Shown: piece after piece, positions 1 to 9,010 of the stretch | Layout: every line of letters begins with the position of its first letter | How positions within the stretch are numbered: the first letter of the stretch is position 1 | Assembly (NCBI RefSeq): GCF_050107715.1 | Contig: NZ_JBNILN010000013.1 | Coordinates: forward strand, 1 to 64,000 | Direction of reading: 5' to 3' | DNA length: 64,000 nucleotides | Origin: Metabacillus_B sp050107715 | GTDB taxonomy: Bacteria; Bacillota; Bacilli; Bacillales; Bacillaceae | Made by a program: the position numbers and the translations under genes | Notes under the pieces: model-generated | Databases searched by the model: none | What the model was told of the DNA's origin: nothing | What the model saw: only the letters and a program-made list of their open reading frames with translations

Positions 1-28
1 GAGATCGAAAGTACATGTATGACGGGCA

Positions 29-45
29 AGAGAACTAAGTTCTCT
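29..45. terminator. Short inverted repeat, possible end of upstream unit
   Basis: AGAGAAC and GTTCTCT form a 7-bp stem with a TAA loop. Only a weak pyrimidine run (CCCTTTATAA) follows. It may terminate a gene left of the window (secDF in B. subtilis), but the T tract is poor, so this is tentative. Confidence 0.25.
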
Positions 46-140
46 CCCTTTATAAATTAATACCCTATCCAATTTATAAACTTGAAAACATTGTAATGAA
101 CTTTTACACAGAAAAATGGACTTGACCCGGGTTTTTGTCG

Positions 141-460
141 GAAATCGGCTGAACTTCATTTAAATCGTCCGAACTTCATATAAATCGACTTGGTGCTGTC
201 GCATTTCGGTTGGAATTCATATAAATCTGCCTGGTTTTTTTATATCGGCCGAAATTCGTATATATCGATCGAACTTCAATTATATCGACCGAACTTCATA
301 TAAATCGACCGAAACTCAATTATATCGACCAAAACGTAAATATATCGACCAAAACGTAAATATATCGACCAAAACGTAAATATATCGACCAAAACGTAAA
401 TATATCGACCAAAACGTAAATATATCGACCATCCTTGCCGATATATCGACTTTTCGACAA
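141..460. repeat. 20-bp intergenic tandem repeat array
   Basis: About 15 units of 20 bp lie in near-perfect register. Positions 321-420 hold five identical copies of TATATCGACCAAAACGTAAA. Units at 141-320 are degenerate forms in which TCGNCCGAA is best kept (for example TATATCGACCGAACTTCATA at 281-300). The array ends with a half unit at 421-430 and a shifted copy near 441. There is no ribosome site or sensible reading frame across it. Divergence on the left and identity on the right suggest recent expansion at the right edge. Function unknown. Confidence 0.9.
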
Positions 461-680
461 AATCCGTGCAGTTTCTTCCCCGCTGCCGGAGCGAATGTCC
501 GCTGGCCGCAGCGCAGCTATGATTCTGCTGGGTTTTTCATTACGCTGTGAGGCATTGGCCTCCTTGCGCTTATCCGGAGCGTTTACGCTTTTTTGAACTG
601 TAAATACACCGATCGGCCAGCATTCCGGTAATGCGCAAAGCGAGAGAACGATAAGTACGTGCTGCTTTTTGAATCCTATG
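461..680. other. Non-coding stretch between repeat array and recJ promoter
   Basis: I find no reading frame with a ribosome site, no RNA gene and no clear terminator here. It is richer in G+C than the array to its left. Confidence 0.5.
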
Positions 681-713
681 CCGTTTGAAACGGAATCCGC
701 CCTAAAGTATAAT
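681..713 (+). promoter_or_regulatory. recJ promoter with palindrome over the -35 box
   Basis: TTGAAA at 685-690 and TATAAT at 708-713 are separated by exactly 17 bp, a near-consensus sigma-A promoter. The -35 element is embedded in the perfect 6+1+6 palindrome CCGTTTGAAACGG (681-693), a possible operator. It lies about 20 bp upstream of the recJ start. Confidence 0.75.
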
Positions 714-735
714 AGAATGATTGAGGGGTGAAGAA

Positions 736-3090
736 ATGTTAAAACCTAAAGCCCGCTGGAACGTTACTGGCGCAGATGCCCAAAGGTCAAAAGTGCTTGC
801 GGAAAGTCTGAACATCAGCATTCTGGCTGCTTCCCTGCTTGTGAATCGGGGAATTGATGAACCGGAATCGGCAAAAGCATTCTTATATATGGACCGGCAA
901 TCCTTTCATGATCCTTTTTTGATGAACGGAATGGAAATGACCGTTGACCGGATAAATGAAGCAATAATTAAAAAGGAAAAAATTTGTGTGTACGGTGATT
1001 ATGATGCGGATGGTGTAACTTCCACCGTGGTCATGCTGGAGACATTGAAACAGCTTGGCGCGGATGCGGATTTTTACATACCGAACCGCTTTACGGAGGG
1101 CTATGGTCCGAATAACCCTGCGTTTCTAAAGCTTAAGGAATCAGGAGTTTCCCTGATTATAACCGTAGATACAGGGATATCAGCCGTTAATGAAGCTGCC
1201 TATGCAAAAGAAATCGATGTAGATTTAATTATTACTGATCACCATGAAGCCGGCCCGGTTCTTCCGGAAGCATTGGCAATTGTCCATCCAAAGCTGCCCG
1301 GCAGTATATACCCTTTTAAGGAGCTTGCGGGTGTGGGTGTTGCTTTAAAGGTTTCGCATGCATTGCTCAGCACGGTTCAAGATTCGTTTTTGGAGCTGGC
1401 TGCTATTGGGACAATCGCCGATCTGGTATCGCTGCATGGAGAGAACAGGCTGATTGCCTATAAAGGCATTGACCGGCTGAAGAAGACTAAACGTCCCGGC
1501 ATTAAAGCGTTGTTAAAGGCTGCTTCTTCTAAAGAAGGAGAGCTTACTGAAGAAACAATCGGATTTGCGATTGCCCCAAGAATTAATGCTGTCGGGCGCC
1601 TGCAATCTGCTGATCCGGCAGTTGAGCTGCTGCGCACATCCGATCCGGTTAGGGCAGATGAACTGGCTTTATCTATAGACAGCCTGAATCGCGAGAGACA
1701 AAAAATAGTCCAGGATATAGCACTGGAAGCCATTGAAATGACAGAGAAATTATATCCTCCTGAAGAGTATCCTGTACTGGTTCTTGCCGGAACCGGCTGG
1801 AATCCCGGAGTGGTCGGAATTGTTGCGTCCAAACTTGTAGAGAAATTTTACCGTCCTGCAATTATTCTCTGTTTGGATGAAGAAGGAGTAAAAGCAAAAG
1901 GTTCCGCCCGGAGCATCGCGGGGTTTGATTTGTTTAAAAATCTGTCTGAATGCCGTGATCTGCTCCCGCACTTTGGCGGCCATCCGATGGCAGCAGGGAT
2001 GACACTTGCAGCAGAGGACGTGGATGAGCTACGGGAACGCCTTAATGCTCTTGCAAAAGAACAGCTCACAGAAGAAGATTTTATCCCGCTCACCAAGGTG
2101 GATTTATCGTGCCAATTGGAGGATGTAACCCTTGAATCCATAGAGGAAATGAACCTTCTTGCACCTTTTGGTATGAATAATCCCAAGCCTGTGATTATGA
2201 TTGAGGACCTGAGCGTTTCCGGAATGAGAAAAATTGGTTCCAACCAAAATCATCTTAAGCTGACACTTGAACAGGAGATGACCAAACTTGATTGTGTCGG
2301 TTTTGGATTTGGGTATCTGCATGATGAGATATCCCCGGTTTCAAAAGTGGCTGTAGTGGGTCAGCTCTCCGTCAATGAATGGAACAATTTCCGAAAGCCT
2401 CAGTTTATGCTGCAGGATGCAGCCGTGCAGGATTGGCAGCTTTTTGACCACCGCGGTGCGCGTCAGATCAAATCGATCTTGGACAGGGTACCATCAGATA
2501 AGAAGCTCTTGATTTATTTTAGGGATCCAGCAGCCAGTGAGATAAGCGCTGCAGAAATAACTGGGGAACACATCTATATAAAGAATTCCAAAACCGCTGC
2601 CTCGATCAGTCTTGAAGGAAGGTATGCTGTATTTATGGATGTGCCAAGTGATCTTGAAATGCTCACAGCGCTCCTTTCCAGAGGGGTTCCTGAAAGAATT
2701 TATGCCTTTTTCCTGCAGACCGAAACCCACTTTTTTTCGACCATTCCAACCAGGGAGCACTTTAAATGGTTTTATGGATTTTTGCTGAAAAGGGATATGT
2801 TTGACCTGAAAAAGCATGGGGCAGAGCTCGCGAAGTACAAAGGCTGGACATCCGATACAATCAATTTTATGTCTGAGGTGTTTTTTGAGCTGGATTTTGT
2901 TACAATAAAAAATGGTCTGATCTCAATTAATCGAAACGGTTCAAAACGCGATTTAAGTGAATCAATTGCCTATAAACAGAAAACAGAACAAATGGAGCTG
3001 GAAAACAGGCTGCTGTACTCCTCTTACCGCGAGCTGCTGGAATGGTTTGATGAGCGGATAAAGAGTACCCGGACGCCTGTTCAAGTTTGA
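736..3090 (+). CDS. recJ: Single-stranded-DNA-specific 5'-3' exonuclease RecJ
   Basis: RecJ degrades single-stranded DNA 5' to 3' in recombination and repair, using two metal ions. This protein has 784 residues, like Bacillus RecJ (about 786). The DHH-family motifs are present: YGDYDADG at about 86-93, TVDTGIS near 144, DHH at 168-170, and the DHHA1 motif GGHPMAAG near 414-421, followed by the OB fold and the C-terminal extension usual in Firmicutes. A TTG at 721 opens the frame, but it overlaps the ribosome site GAGGGGTGAAG (722-732); ATG 736 has proper spacing and gives the family N-terminus. apt follows after 16 bp, so the two are probably cotranscribed. Confidence 0.96.
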   Translation: MLKPKARWNVTGADAQRSKVLAESLNISILAASLLVNRGIDEPESAKAFLYMDRQSFHDPFLMNGMEMTVDRINEAIIKKEKICVYGDYDADGVTSTVVMLETLKQLGADADFYIPNRFTEGYGPNNPAFLKLKESGVSLIITVDTGISAVNEAAYAKEIDVDLIITDHHEAGPVLPEALAIVHPKLPGSIYPFKELAGVGVALKVSHALLSTVQDSFLELAAIGTIADLVSLHGENRLIAYKGIDRLKKTKRPGIKALLKAASSKEGELTEETIGFAIAPRINAVGRLQSADPAVELLRTSDPVRADELALSIDSLNRERQKIVQDIALEAIEMTEKLYPPEEYPVLVLAGTGWNPGVVGIVASKLVEKFYRPAIILCLDEEGVKAKGSARSIAGFDLFKNLSECRDLLPHFGGHPMAAGMTLAAEDVDELRERLNALAKEQLTEEDFIPLTKVDLSCQLEDVTLESIEEMNLLAPFGMNNPKPVIMIEDLSVSGMRKIGSNQNHLKLTLEQEMTKLDCVGFGFGYLHDEISPVSKVAVVGQLSVNEWNNFRKPQFMLQDAAVQDWQLFDHRGARQIKSILDRVPSDKKLLIYFRDPAASEISAAEITGEHIYIKNSKTAASISLEGRYAVFMDVPSDLEMLTALLSRGVPERIYAFFLQTETHFFSTIPTREHFKWFYGFLLKRDMFDLKKHGAELAKYKGWTSDTINFMSEVFFELDFVTIKNGLISINRNGSKRDLSESIAYKQKTEQMELENRLLYSSYRELLEWFDERIKSTRTPVQV

Positions 3091-3106
3091 GGAGGAAAAT
3101 CGAAAG

Positions 3107-3619
3107 ATGGATTTAAAACAATATGTAACGATCGTTGAGGACTATCCGAAACCCGGAATTCGCTTCAAAGATATCACAACACTGATGGATAAAGGCGAAG
3201 TTTATAAATATGCCACAGACCAAATCGTTGAATTCGCCCGGGAAAAACAAATCGACTTGGTTGTCGGGCCAGAAGCCCGCGGATTTATCATTGGATGCCC
3301 AGTTGCCTATGCTCTTGAAGTTGGATTCGCCCCGGTTCGAAAAGAAGGCAAGCTGCCGCGTGAGGTTGTAAAGGTCGATTATGGTCTGGAGTATGGCAAG
3401 GATGTCCTGACGATTCATAGGGACGCCATCAAGCCTGGTCAAAGAGTGCTCATCACAGATGACCTTTTGGCGACAGGCGGTACAATTGAAGCTACGATTA
3501 AGCTTGTTGAGGAGCTAGGCGGAGTTGTTGCCGGCATGGCCTTCCTGATTGAGCTGACTTATCTGGATGGGCGGGACAAGCTGGACGGCTATGAAGTCCT
3601 GACGCTCATGCAATATTAA
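3107..3619 (+). CDS. apt: Adenine phosphoribosyltransferase
   Basis: It converts adenine and PRPP to AMP and pyrophosphate in cytosolic purine salvage. At 170 residues it matches the family length. The PRPP-binding loop VLITDDLLATGGT is at 114-126 and the conserved GPEARGF at 54-60. A GAGGAGG site overlapping the recJ stop places the start at ATG 3107. It is the second gene of a recJ-apt unit and is closed by a strong terminator. The neighbour relA uses purine nucleotides, an association conserved in Bacillus. Confidence 0.97.
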   Translation: MDLKQYVTIVEDYPKPGIRFKDITTLMDKGEVYKYATDQIVEFAREKQIDLVVGPEARGFIIGCPVAYALEVGFAPVRKEGKLPREVVKVDYGLEYGKDVLTIHRDAIKPGQRVLITDDLLATGGTIEATIKLVEELGGVVAGMAFLIELTYLDGRDKLDGYEVLTLMQY

Positions 3620-3628
3620 TCCTGACTA

Positions 3629-3661
3629 GAAGAACCGGCCTGAGCTGCCGGTTCTTTTTTT
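3629..3661 (+). terminator. Terminator after apt
   Basis: AGAACCGGC (3631-3639) pairs with GCCGGTTCT (3647-3655). The loop has 7 nt and a run of T follows, a typical intrinsic terminator. Confidence 0.9.
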
Positions 3662-3804
3662 GGTTCGTTTTGTAAAGTAATTTACGGGAAATTCTGCTTT
3701 TTTAACTTTGGGTGAAAGCGCGACCACTGCTTGTATTGCAGCCTTCTTTATTTGGATTGTTTAACGGGCTTTGCAGGAAGGGGTCTTAATTATTTCCCTA
3801 TCCC

Positions 3805-3833
3805 TTTACAGAACGGTTTTTTTTCACGATAAT
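3805..3833 (+). promoter_or_regulatory. Probable relA promoter
   Basis: TTTACA at 3805-3810 and GATAAT at 3828-3833 have a 17-bp spacer. The pair lies about 35 bp before the relA start and after the apt terminator. Confidence 0.55.
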
Positions 3834-3868
3834 AGGGACAATACAGTTTTCTTCAAAAAGGTGATTTC

Positions 3869-6067
3869 ATGGCGAATGAACAAGTCCTGACCGCTGAACA
3901 GGTGTTAGATCGGGCTAAGCGGTATTTGGCTGACGACAATTTAGATTTTATCCGGAGAGCATACGATTTTGCAGAAGAAGCTCATAGTGAGCAATATCGC
4001 AAATCCGGTGAACCTTATATAATCCATCCAATTCAAGTGGCGGGTATTTTAGTGGATCTGGACATGGATCCATCTACAATAGCAGGCGGTTTTCTGCATG
4101 ACGTTGTAGAAGATACGGATGTAACTCTTGACGATATCCGGCGGGCGTTCAGTGACGAAGTTGCGATGCTGGTCGACGGGGTTACAAAGCTTGGGAAAAT
4201 AAAATATAAATCCCATGAAGAGCAGCAGGCCGAAAACCATCGGAAAATGTTTGTCGCAATGGCCCAGGATATCCGGGTCATCCTCATAAAACTGGCAGAC
4301 CGTCTCCATAATATGAGGACCCTCAAACACCTGCCGCAGGAAAAGCAGCGGAGAATTTCAAACGAAACCCTTGAGATTTTTGCCCCTCTTGCCCACAGGC
4401 TCGGGATTTCAAAGATCAAATGGGAGCTTGAAGACACCGCCCTTCGGTACTTAAACCCTCAGCAATATTACCGGATCGTTAATTTAATGAAAAAGAAACG
4501 GGCTGAGCGCGAAGAGTATTTAGAAGAGGTAATTAATGATGTGAAGAACAGCGTCCAGGAAGTGCAGATTCAAGCCGAGTTTTCAGGCAGACCTAAGCAC
4601 ATTTACAGCATTTATAAGAAAATGGTGCTGCAAAACAAGCAATTTAACGAAATTTATGACTTGCTTGCTGTCCGCATTGTTGTCAGCAGCATAAAGGATT
4701 GCTATGCCGTTCTTGGAATTATCCACACGTGCTGGAAGCCGATGCCGGGCAGGTTCAAGGATTATATTGCCATGCCTAAGCCCAATATGTATCAGTCTCT
4801 CCATACAACGGTGATTGGTCCTAAAGGAGATCCGCTGGAAGTCCAGATTCGCACGATGGACATGCATCACATTGCAGAATACGGAATTGCTGCCCACTGG
4901 GCGTATAAAGAAGGAAAAGAACTGGATGATCACGCATCACTTGAAAAGAAATTAACGTGGTTCAGGGAAATCCTGGAGTTCCAAAACGAGTCCAACAACG
5001 CTGAAGAATTTATGGAGTCGTTAAAAATTGACCTGTTTTCTGATATGGTGTTTGTATTTACGCCGAAGGGGGATGTCATCGAGCTGCCTTCAGGATCCGT
5101 GCCTATCGATTTTTCCTACCGGATCCATTCTGAAATCGGCAATAAGACGATCGGCGCCAAAGTGAACGGAAAAATGGTGACTCTTGATTATAAGCTGAAA
5201 ACAGGAGATATTATCGAGATTCTGACTTCTAAGCATTCGTATGGACCGAGCCAGGACTGGCTCAAGCTTGCCCAGACGTCCCAGGCGAAGAATAAGATCC
5301 GCCAATTTTTCAAAAAGCAGCGCCGTGAAGAAAATGTTGAAAAAGGCAAGGAATGGGTCGAGAAAGAAATCAAAAATATGGATTTCGATCTTAAGGAAAT
5401 TCTTGCGGCCGACAATGTTAGACGCGTTTACGAGAAGTTTAACTTTGCCAATGAGGAAGATATGTTTGCGGCGGTCGGCTACAATGGGATCACAGCACTG
5501 CAGGTTGCAAACAGACTGACTGAGAAGTGGCGGAAAAAGCGTGATCTTGAAGAACAGGAAAAAGCCGTTGAAGAAGTATCCACTGAAACAAAGCATTACC
5601 CGACTCATAAAAAACGGGACGCGGGTGTGAAAGTAAAAGGCATAGATAACCTTCTCATCAGACTTTCAAAATGCTGCAATCCGGTTCCCGGAGACGAAAT
5701 TGCCGGGTTTATTACAAAGGGGCGGGGAGTCTCTGTTCACCGCGCTGATTGTACAAACATTCAGGCTGATGATGCAAAGGACAGGCTGATACCGGTAGAA
5801 TGGGAAAACCAGCCTGATGGGAAAAAAGAGTACAATGTGGAAATAGAAATTATGGGGTATGACCGCAGAGGGCTTCTTAATGAAGTGCTTCAGGCCGTCA
5901 ATGAAACAAAAACAAATATATCATCTGTATCCGGACGATCGGACCGCAATAAAGTTGCCACGATCCATATGGCTCTATCTATTGCGAATATCAACCACCT
6001 TCATAAAGTAGTAGAACGGATTAAGCAGATTTCAGATATTTATTCAGTTAGAAGATTGATGAATTAA
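3869..6067 (+). CDS. relA: Bifunctional (p)ppGpp synthetase/hydrolase RelA/SpoT
   Basis: It makes and degrades the stringent-response alarmone (p)ppGpp on the ribosome. The 732 residues match Bacillus RelA (734). Domain order: hydrolase HD domain with FLHDVVEDT (HD at 77-78), synthetase domain with RFKDYIAMPKPNMYQSLHT near 294-312, TGS domain at about 388-453, a helical/zinc-finger region with SKCCNPVPGDEI, and a C-terminal ACT domain (about 660-732). An intact HD motif argues for a bifunctional Rel rather than a synthetase-only protein. AAAAAGGTG precedes ATG 3869. dtd follows by 17 bp, the standard Bacillus arrangement. Confidence 0.97.
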   Translation: MANEQVLTAEQVLDRAKRYLADDNLDFIRRAYDFAEEAHSEQYRKSGEPYIIHPIQVAGILVDLDMDPSTIAGGFLHDVVEDTDVTLDDIRRAFSDEVAMLVDGVTKLGKIKYKSHEEQQAENHRKMFVAMAQDIRVILIKLADRLHNMRTLKHLPQEKQRRISNETLEIFAPLAHRLGISKIKWELEDTALRYLNPQQYYRIVNLMKKKRAEREEYLEEVINDVKNSVQEVQIQAEFSGRPKHIYSIYKKMVLQNKQFNEIYDLLAVRIVVSSIKDCYAVLGIIHTCWKPMPGRFKDYIAMPKPNMYQSLHTTVIGPKGDPLEVQIRTMDMHHIAEYGIAAHWAYKEGKELDDHASLEKKLTWFREILEFQNESNNAEEFMESLKIDLFSDMVFVFTPKGDVIELPSGSVPIDFSYRIHSEIGNKTIGAKVNGKMVTLDYKLKTGDIIEILTSKHSYGPSQDWLKLAQTSQAKNKIRQFFKKQRREENVEKGKEWVEKEIKNMDFDLKEILAADNVRRVYEKFNFANEEDMFAAVGYNGITALQVANRLTEKWRKKRDLEEQEKAVEEVSTETKHYPTHKKRDAGVKVKGIDNLLIRLSKCCNPVPGDEIAGFITKGRGVSVHRADCTNIQADDAKDRLIPVEWENQPDGKKEYNVEIEIMGYDRRGLLNEVLQAVNETKTNISSVSGRSDRNKVATIHMALSIANINHLHKVVERIKQISDIYSVRRLMN

Positions 6068-6084
6068 AGTGAGGGTTCCTTTTA

Positions 6085-6531
6085 ATGAAGATGGTTCTCC
6101 AGCGTGTGAAAAAAGCAGAGGTAACGGTGGACGGGAAATCAGTAGGCAAAATCGGCAAGGGGATACTGGTGCTCGTCGGCATTACTCATGAAGATAACGA
6201 AGCGGATGCCAGATATCTTTCTGACAAACTGGCCAATCTTCGTATTTTTGAAGATTTAACAGGGAAAATGAATCACTCCATTCTTGATGTAAAAGGAGAG
6301 GTTCTCTCAGTATCCCAGTTTACCCTTTATGGAGACTGCCGTAAGGGAAGAAGGCCGAACTTCATGGCAGCAGCCAAGCCTGACAGAGCGGAACCGCTGT
6401 ATGAACGGTTCAATGAAGAGCTCCGGAAGCTGGGACTCTCAGTGGAGACCGGTTCATTCGGTGCCATGATGGACGTCTCGCTTGTAAATGACGGCCCGGT
6501 TACTCTTACAGTGGACAGTCCGGACCAATAG
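6085..6531 (+). CDS. dtd: D-aminoacyl-tRNA deacylase
   Basis: It hydrolyses D-amino acids (and mischarged glycine) from tRNA. At 148 residues it is full length. The active-site motif SQFTLYGD is at 77-84 and the cross-subunit GPVT motif at 137-140. The start is ATG 6085, preceded by GTGAGG. It forms an operon with relA and ends at a strong bidirectional terminator. Confidence 0.96.
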   Translation: MKMVLQRVKKAEVTVDGKSVGKIGKGILVLVGITHEDNEADARYLSDKLANLRIFEDLTGKMNHSILDVKGEVLSVSQFTLYGDCRKGRRPNFMAAAKPDRAEPLYERFNEELRKLGLSVETGSFGAMMDVSLVNDGPVTLTVDSPDQ

Positions 6532-6554
6532 GAACCTGGAAAGCAGTCAACAAA

Positions 6555-6586
6555 AACCGCACGGAATTAATCCGTGCGGTTTTTTT
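6555..6586. terminator. Bidirectional terminator dtd / amidase
   Basis: ACCGCACGGA (6556-6565) and TCCGTGCGGT (6571-6580) make a perfect 10-bp stem with a 5-nt loop. A T run follows on + and an A run precedes it, so it can serve dtd (+) and the amidase gene (-). Confidence 0.93.
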
Positions 6587-6596
6587 ACGCGCTTAG

Positions 6597-8303
6597 TTAT
6601 TTAAAATAATTCTTTAGTCCTTCCGTAATGCCGGTTGCCGCGTTTTGCTGGAAGGAGCTGGAGTTCACATTCATTTCCTCTGAAGCACTGCTTAAAAATC
6701 CGAGTTCGATTAAAGCAGCCGGACGGTTATTGTTGCGGAGAACATGGAAATCCCCGAATTTTACGCCCCGATCTTTAAGTCCCGTTTTGCGAATTAATTC
6801 ATTTTGCAAAGAGGAGGCTAGTTTTTGGCCTGATGAATGATAATAAAAGAACGTCATCCCTTTGACCGTTTTATTCAGATTGCTGTCATAATGAAGGCTA
6901 AGAAAAGCGTCGGCTGCTTTAACACGCGCCGTAGTTACCCTTGAGCTTAAACTGATGTATAAGTCCGAGCTTCTCGTTAAAATGACATTTGCACCCTCGG
7001 CTTGAAGCCTGCCTTTAAGCGTGTTAGCCGATTTAAGGGTGAGGTGCTTCTCAAGCGTTCCTCCTGCCCCTTTCGCCCCTCCGTCAATACCTCCGTGTCC
7101 GGGATCCACCACGATGGTTTTCCCTTTTAGAGCTGCCTGCTGCCCGGGGGTGCTGATCATTTTGCCATACGTTGTATCTTCGGCAAGCCATCCTGCCACA
7201 TATCCGGTTTTTCCGCCGGAAAGGGAGATTTTATACCAGTCGTTTTGAACGCCAAGTACTTTAAATGTCTGGCCTGCTGTTCCTCTCGCAAGAATTTGGC
7301 TGTTAACAGACGGGTTTGAACGGATGTTTGTTCCGTTTGCCGTTAATCGGATGGATCCGCTTGTTTTCCCAGCTGCTTCCTTGCCGGAGGACTCTCCTTG
7401 TTTTTTCAGATACAGACTGGAGACCCAGCCTGTCTGGCTGCCGTTATAACGGATTCTGGACCAGCTGCTTTTTTCTTCGAGAATTTGAACCTTCTCGTTT
7501 TTCATCACTTTTCCGGAAAGACGTCCGTTCAAGGAAGGAGCACTTCTTACATTCAATGATGAAGCAGTAACGGTTCCGCTCGTTTCAGCTTTGTTTTCAG
7601 ACACTGAGCTTTTTACATACTCCTTGCTGACCCAGCCCGTTTTTCCGCTGTATGAAATCCGGTGCCACGAACCCTCAGTCTTTAAAATGGTAACCGGAGT
7701 TCCTTTTTTGACCGAACCGAGCATAGAGGCAGCCGGATTCGGTGCAGAGCGGACATTCAGGGAGGCGGCCGTTATGTAACCGGTTGGACCTGAAGCAGGC
7801 TGTGTTTTTTCAGCAGAGCTGCCGGAAGACGCCTCAATGTATCGGGTGGAGATCCAGCCCTTCACACCATTGTATGAAATATTCGTCCAGTCTCCTTCTG
7901 TTTTTAGCACGGCAGCCTGTTTGCCTGCAGGAAATGTTCCAACAACGGAATACCCTGTACCAGGGCCCTTGCGGATCCGCAAATCACTGGACTTTGTCGA
8001 GACCATTTTGGTTTTTGAGGAGGACTGGATCTGGACGAGCCAGCTTGCAGCCCACCCTGTCCGGTTTCCAGGCAGAGAAAGCTTAACCCATTCTTTCTTT
8101 CTCTCTAATACAGGATACGTTTCGTTCTTTTTTGCAATGGCTTCAATCCCATAGCTCAATCCGGGACCCTTGCGGATATTAAGAGTATCGTTCAATATCT
8201 TAGCGGTTTCCTTTGATGCAGCTTCTGCATTATCAGGATTGGCAGGAATCATGGAGAAAAGCAAAACCATGCATAAAATCAGACTTGCAGCTTTTTTAAA
8301 CAT
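6597..8303 (-). CDS. yrvJ: N-acetylmuramoyl-L-alanine amidase with five SH3b repeats (YrvJ-like)
   Basis: A secreted cell-wall hydrolase that cleaves the bond between MurNAc and L-alanine. Of 568 residues, 1-29 form a signal peptide (MFKKAASLILCMVLLF, then AEAA). Five bacterial SH3 modules follow (each with L(N/R)(V/I)R and a W...GW pattern, about residues 32-375), then a zinc amidase_3 domain. The zinc ligands are visible as DPGHGG, GTLEKHL, SLHYD and ALIELGF. A longer frame reaches 8360, but AGGGGG sits just before the internal ATG at 8303, where the signal peptide begins. The B. subtilis YrvJ is similar but shorter. It is convergent with dtd. Confidence 0.92.
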   Translation of the reverse strand: MFKKAASLILCMVLLFSMIPANPDNAEAASKETAKILNDTLNIRKGPGLSYGIEAIAKKNETYPVLERKKEWVKLSLPGNRTGWAASWLVQIQSSSKTKMVSTKSSDLRIRKGPGTGYSVVGTFPAGKQAAVLKTEGDWTNISYNGVKGWISTRYIEASSGSSAEKTQPASGPTGYITAASLNVRSAPNPAASMLGSVKKGTPVTILKTEGSWHRISYSGKTGWVSKEYVKSSVSENKAETSGTVTASSLNVRSAPSLNGRLSGKVMKNEKVQILEEKSSWSRIRYNGSQTGWVSSLYLKKQGESSGKEAAGKTSGSIRLTANGTNIRSNPSVNSQILARGTAGQTFKVLGVQNDWYKISLSGGKTGYVAGWLAEDTTYGKMISTPGQQAALKGKTIVVDPGHGGIDGGAKGAGGTLEKHLTLKSANTLKGRLQAEGANVILTRSSDLYISLSSRVTTARVKAADAFLSLHYDSNLNKTVKGMTFFYYHSSGQKLASSLQNELIRKTGLKDRGVKFGDFHVLRNNNRPAALIELGFLSSASEEMNVNSSSFQQNAATGITEGLKNYFK

Positions 8304-8422
8304 AAGAACCCCCTTTATAAATCCTAATTCTCTTTTTATATCGGCAATTCCTTGATTCATTTGAAATATTTTTTCGTCAAAATGGGCAAGATAAAATGAA
8401 TCATATGAAAGGGGGAGTCTTT

Positions 8423-8599
8423 ATGAGGTACAGTGAAAAAGGCAGATTGGCCCACCAGCATCCGGGAAATCTGTTCGCAGCGGATCTGCACGTCCTTTCT
8501 AAAACCGAACAGGATTCTGCTTCTCCAGAGATGGCTTCGGAATTTGGTCTTGCTCAAAAAGATGTTAAAAGCCTGAAAAAATATTTACATCAATCTTGA
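8423..8599 (+). CDS. Small conserved protein upstream of hisS
   Basis: A 58-residue soluble protein starting MRYSEKGRLAHQH. AAAGGGGGAG precedes ATG 8423 by 6 nt, so translation is likely; an in-frame ATG at 8396 lacks such a site. The C-terminal part (ASEFGLAQKDVKSLKKYL) could fold as a helix-turn-helix, which would fit a degenerate sigma-type or regulator-type helix pair, but this is inference. B. subtilis also has a small gene (yrzK) between yrvJ and hisS. The stop codon overlaps the -35 box of the hisS leader promoter. Function unknown. Confidence 0.6.
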   Translation: MRYSEKGRLAHQHPGNLFAADLHVLSKTEQDSASPEMASEFGLAQKDVKSLKKYLHQS

Positions 8600-8624
8600 C
8601 ATGACATCTGCAGGTGCGTATGAT
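8596..8624 (+). promoter_or_regulatory. Promoter of the hisS-aspS T-box transcript
   Basis: Consensus TTGACA at 8596-8601, a 17-bp spacer and TATGAT at 8619-8624. It overlaps the stop codon of the preceding small gene and initiates the T-box leader. Confidence 0.85.
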
Positions 8625-8654
8625 AAGATAAAATTCGAACAAGATCTTTTACAT

Positions 8655-8918
8655 AATTTTTAACCAGCGAGGAAGAAAAGTAACTGGAAGTACACATGGA
8701 AAGAGAAGAAATGCCCAGGCTGAAAGCATTTCCCCATGATGATCCAATGAACGAACACTTCTCAGGTTTCTATCTGAAAAGCATCCCGCTTAGTAGGAAT
8801 AGGACGCAGCCGGCGTTAACGGTTTGAGCGGAAGCGGTTTTTTTGCTTCAACTAGGGTGGAACCACGGGTATAAACTCTCGTCCCTGCGATTTTTGCAGG
8901 GATGGGAGTTTTTTTTAT
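8655..8918 (+). ncRNA. T-box riboswitch leader of hisS-aspS
   Basis: The T-box signature AGGGTGGAACCACGG is at 8854-8868. It is followed by a terminator whose stem arms lie at 8874-8888 and 8896-8910, with a T run to 8917. A candidate histidine specifier codon CAC is at 8756-8758 in the stem I region. T-box leaders sense uncharged tRNA through the specifier and the T-box/acceptor end, and then favour the antiterminator. Here charging of tRNA-His would set expression of hisS and probably aspS. The specifier assignment is inference from position. Confidence 0.93.
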
Positions 8919-9010
8919 TTTCAGCAAAAGAAAGGAATCGGTCTACACCAAAAAAATGCTTTATACGGGTTTTTTAAACCCTGATTATAATGACAACAGG
9001 AGTGATGAAA

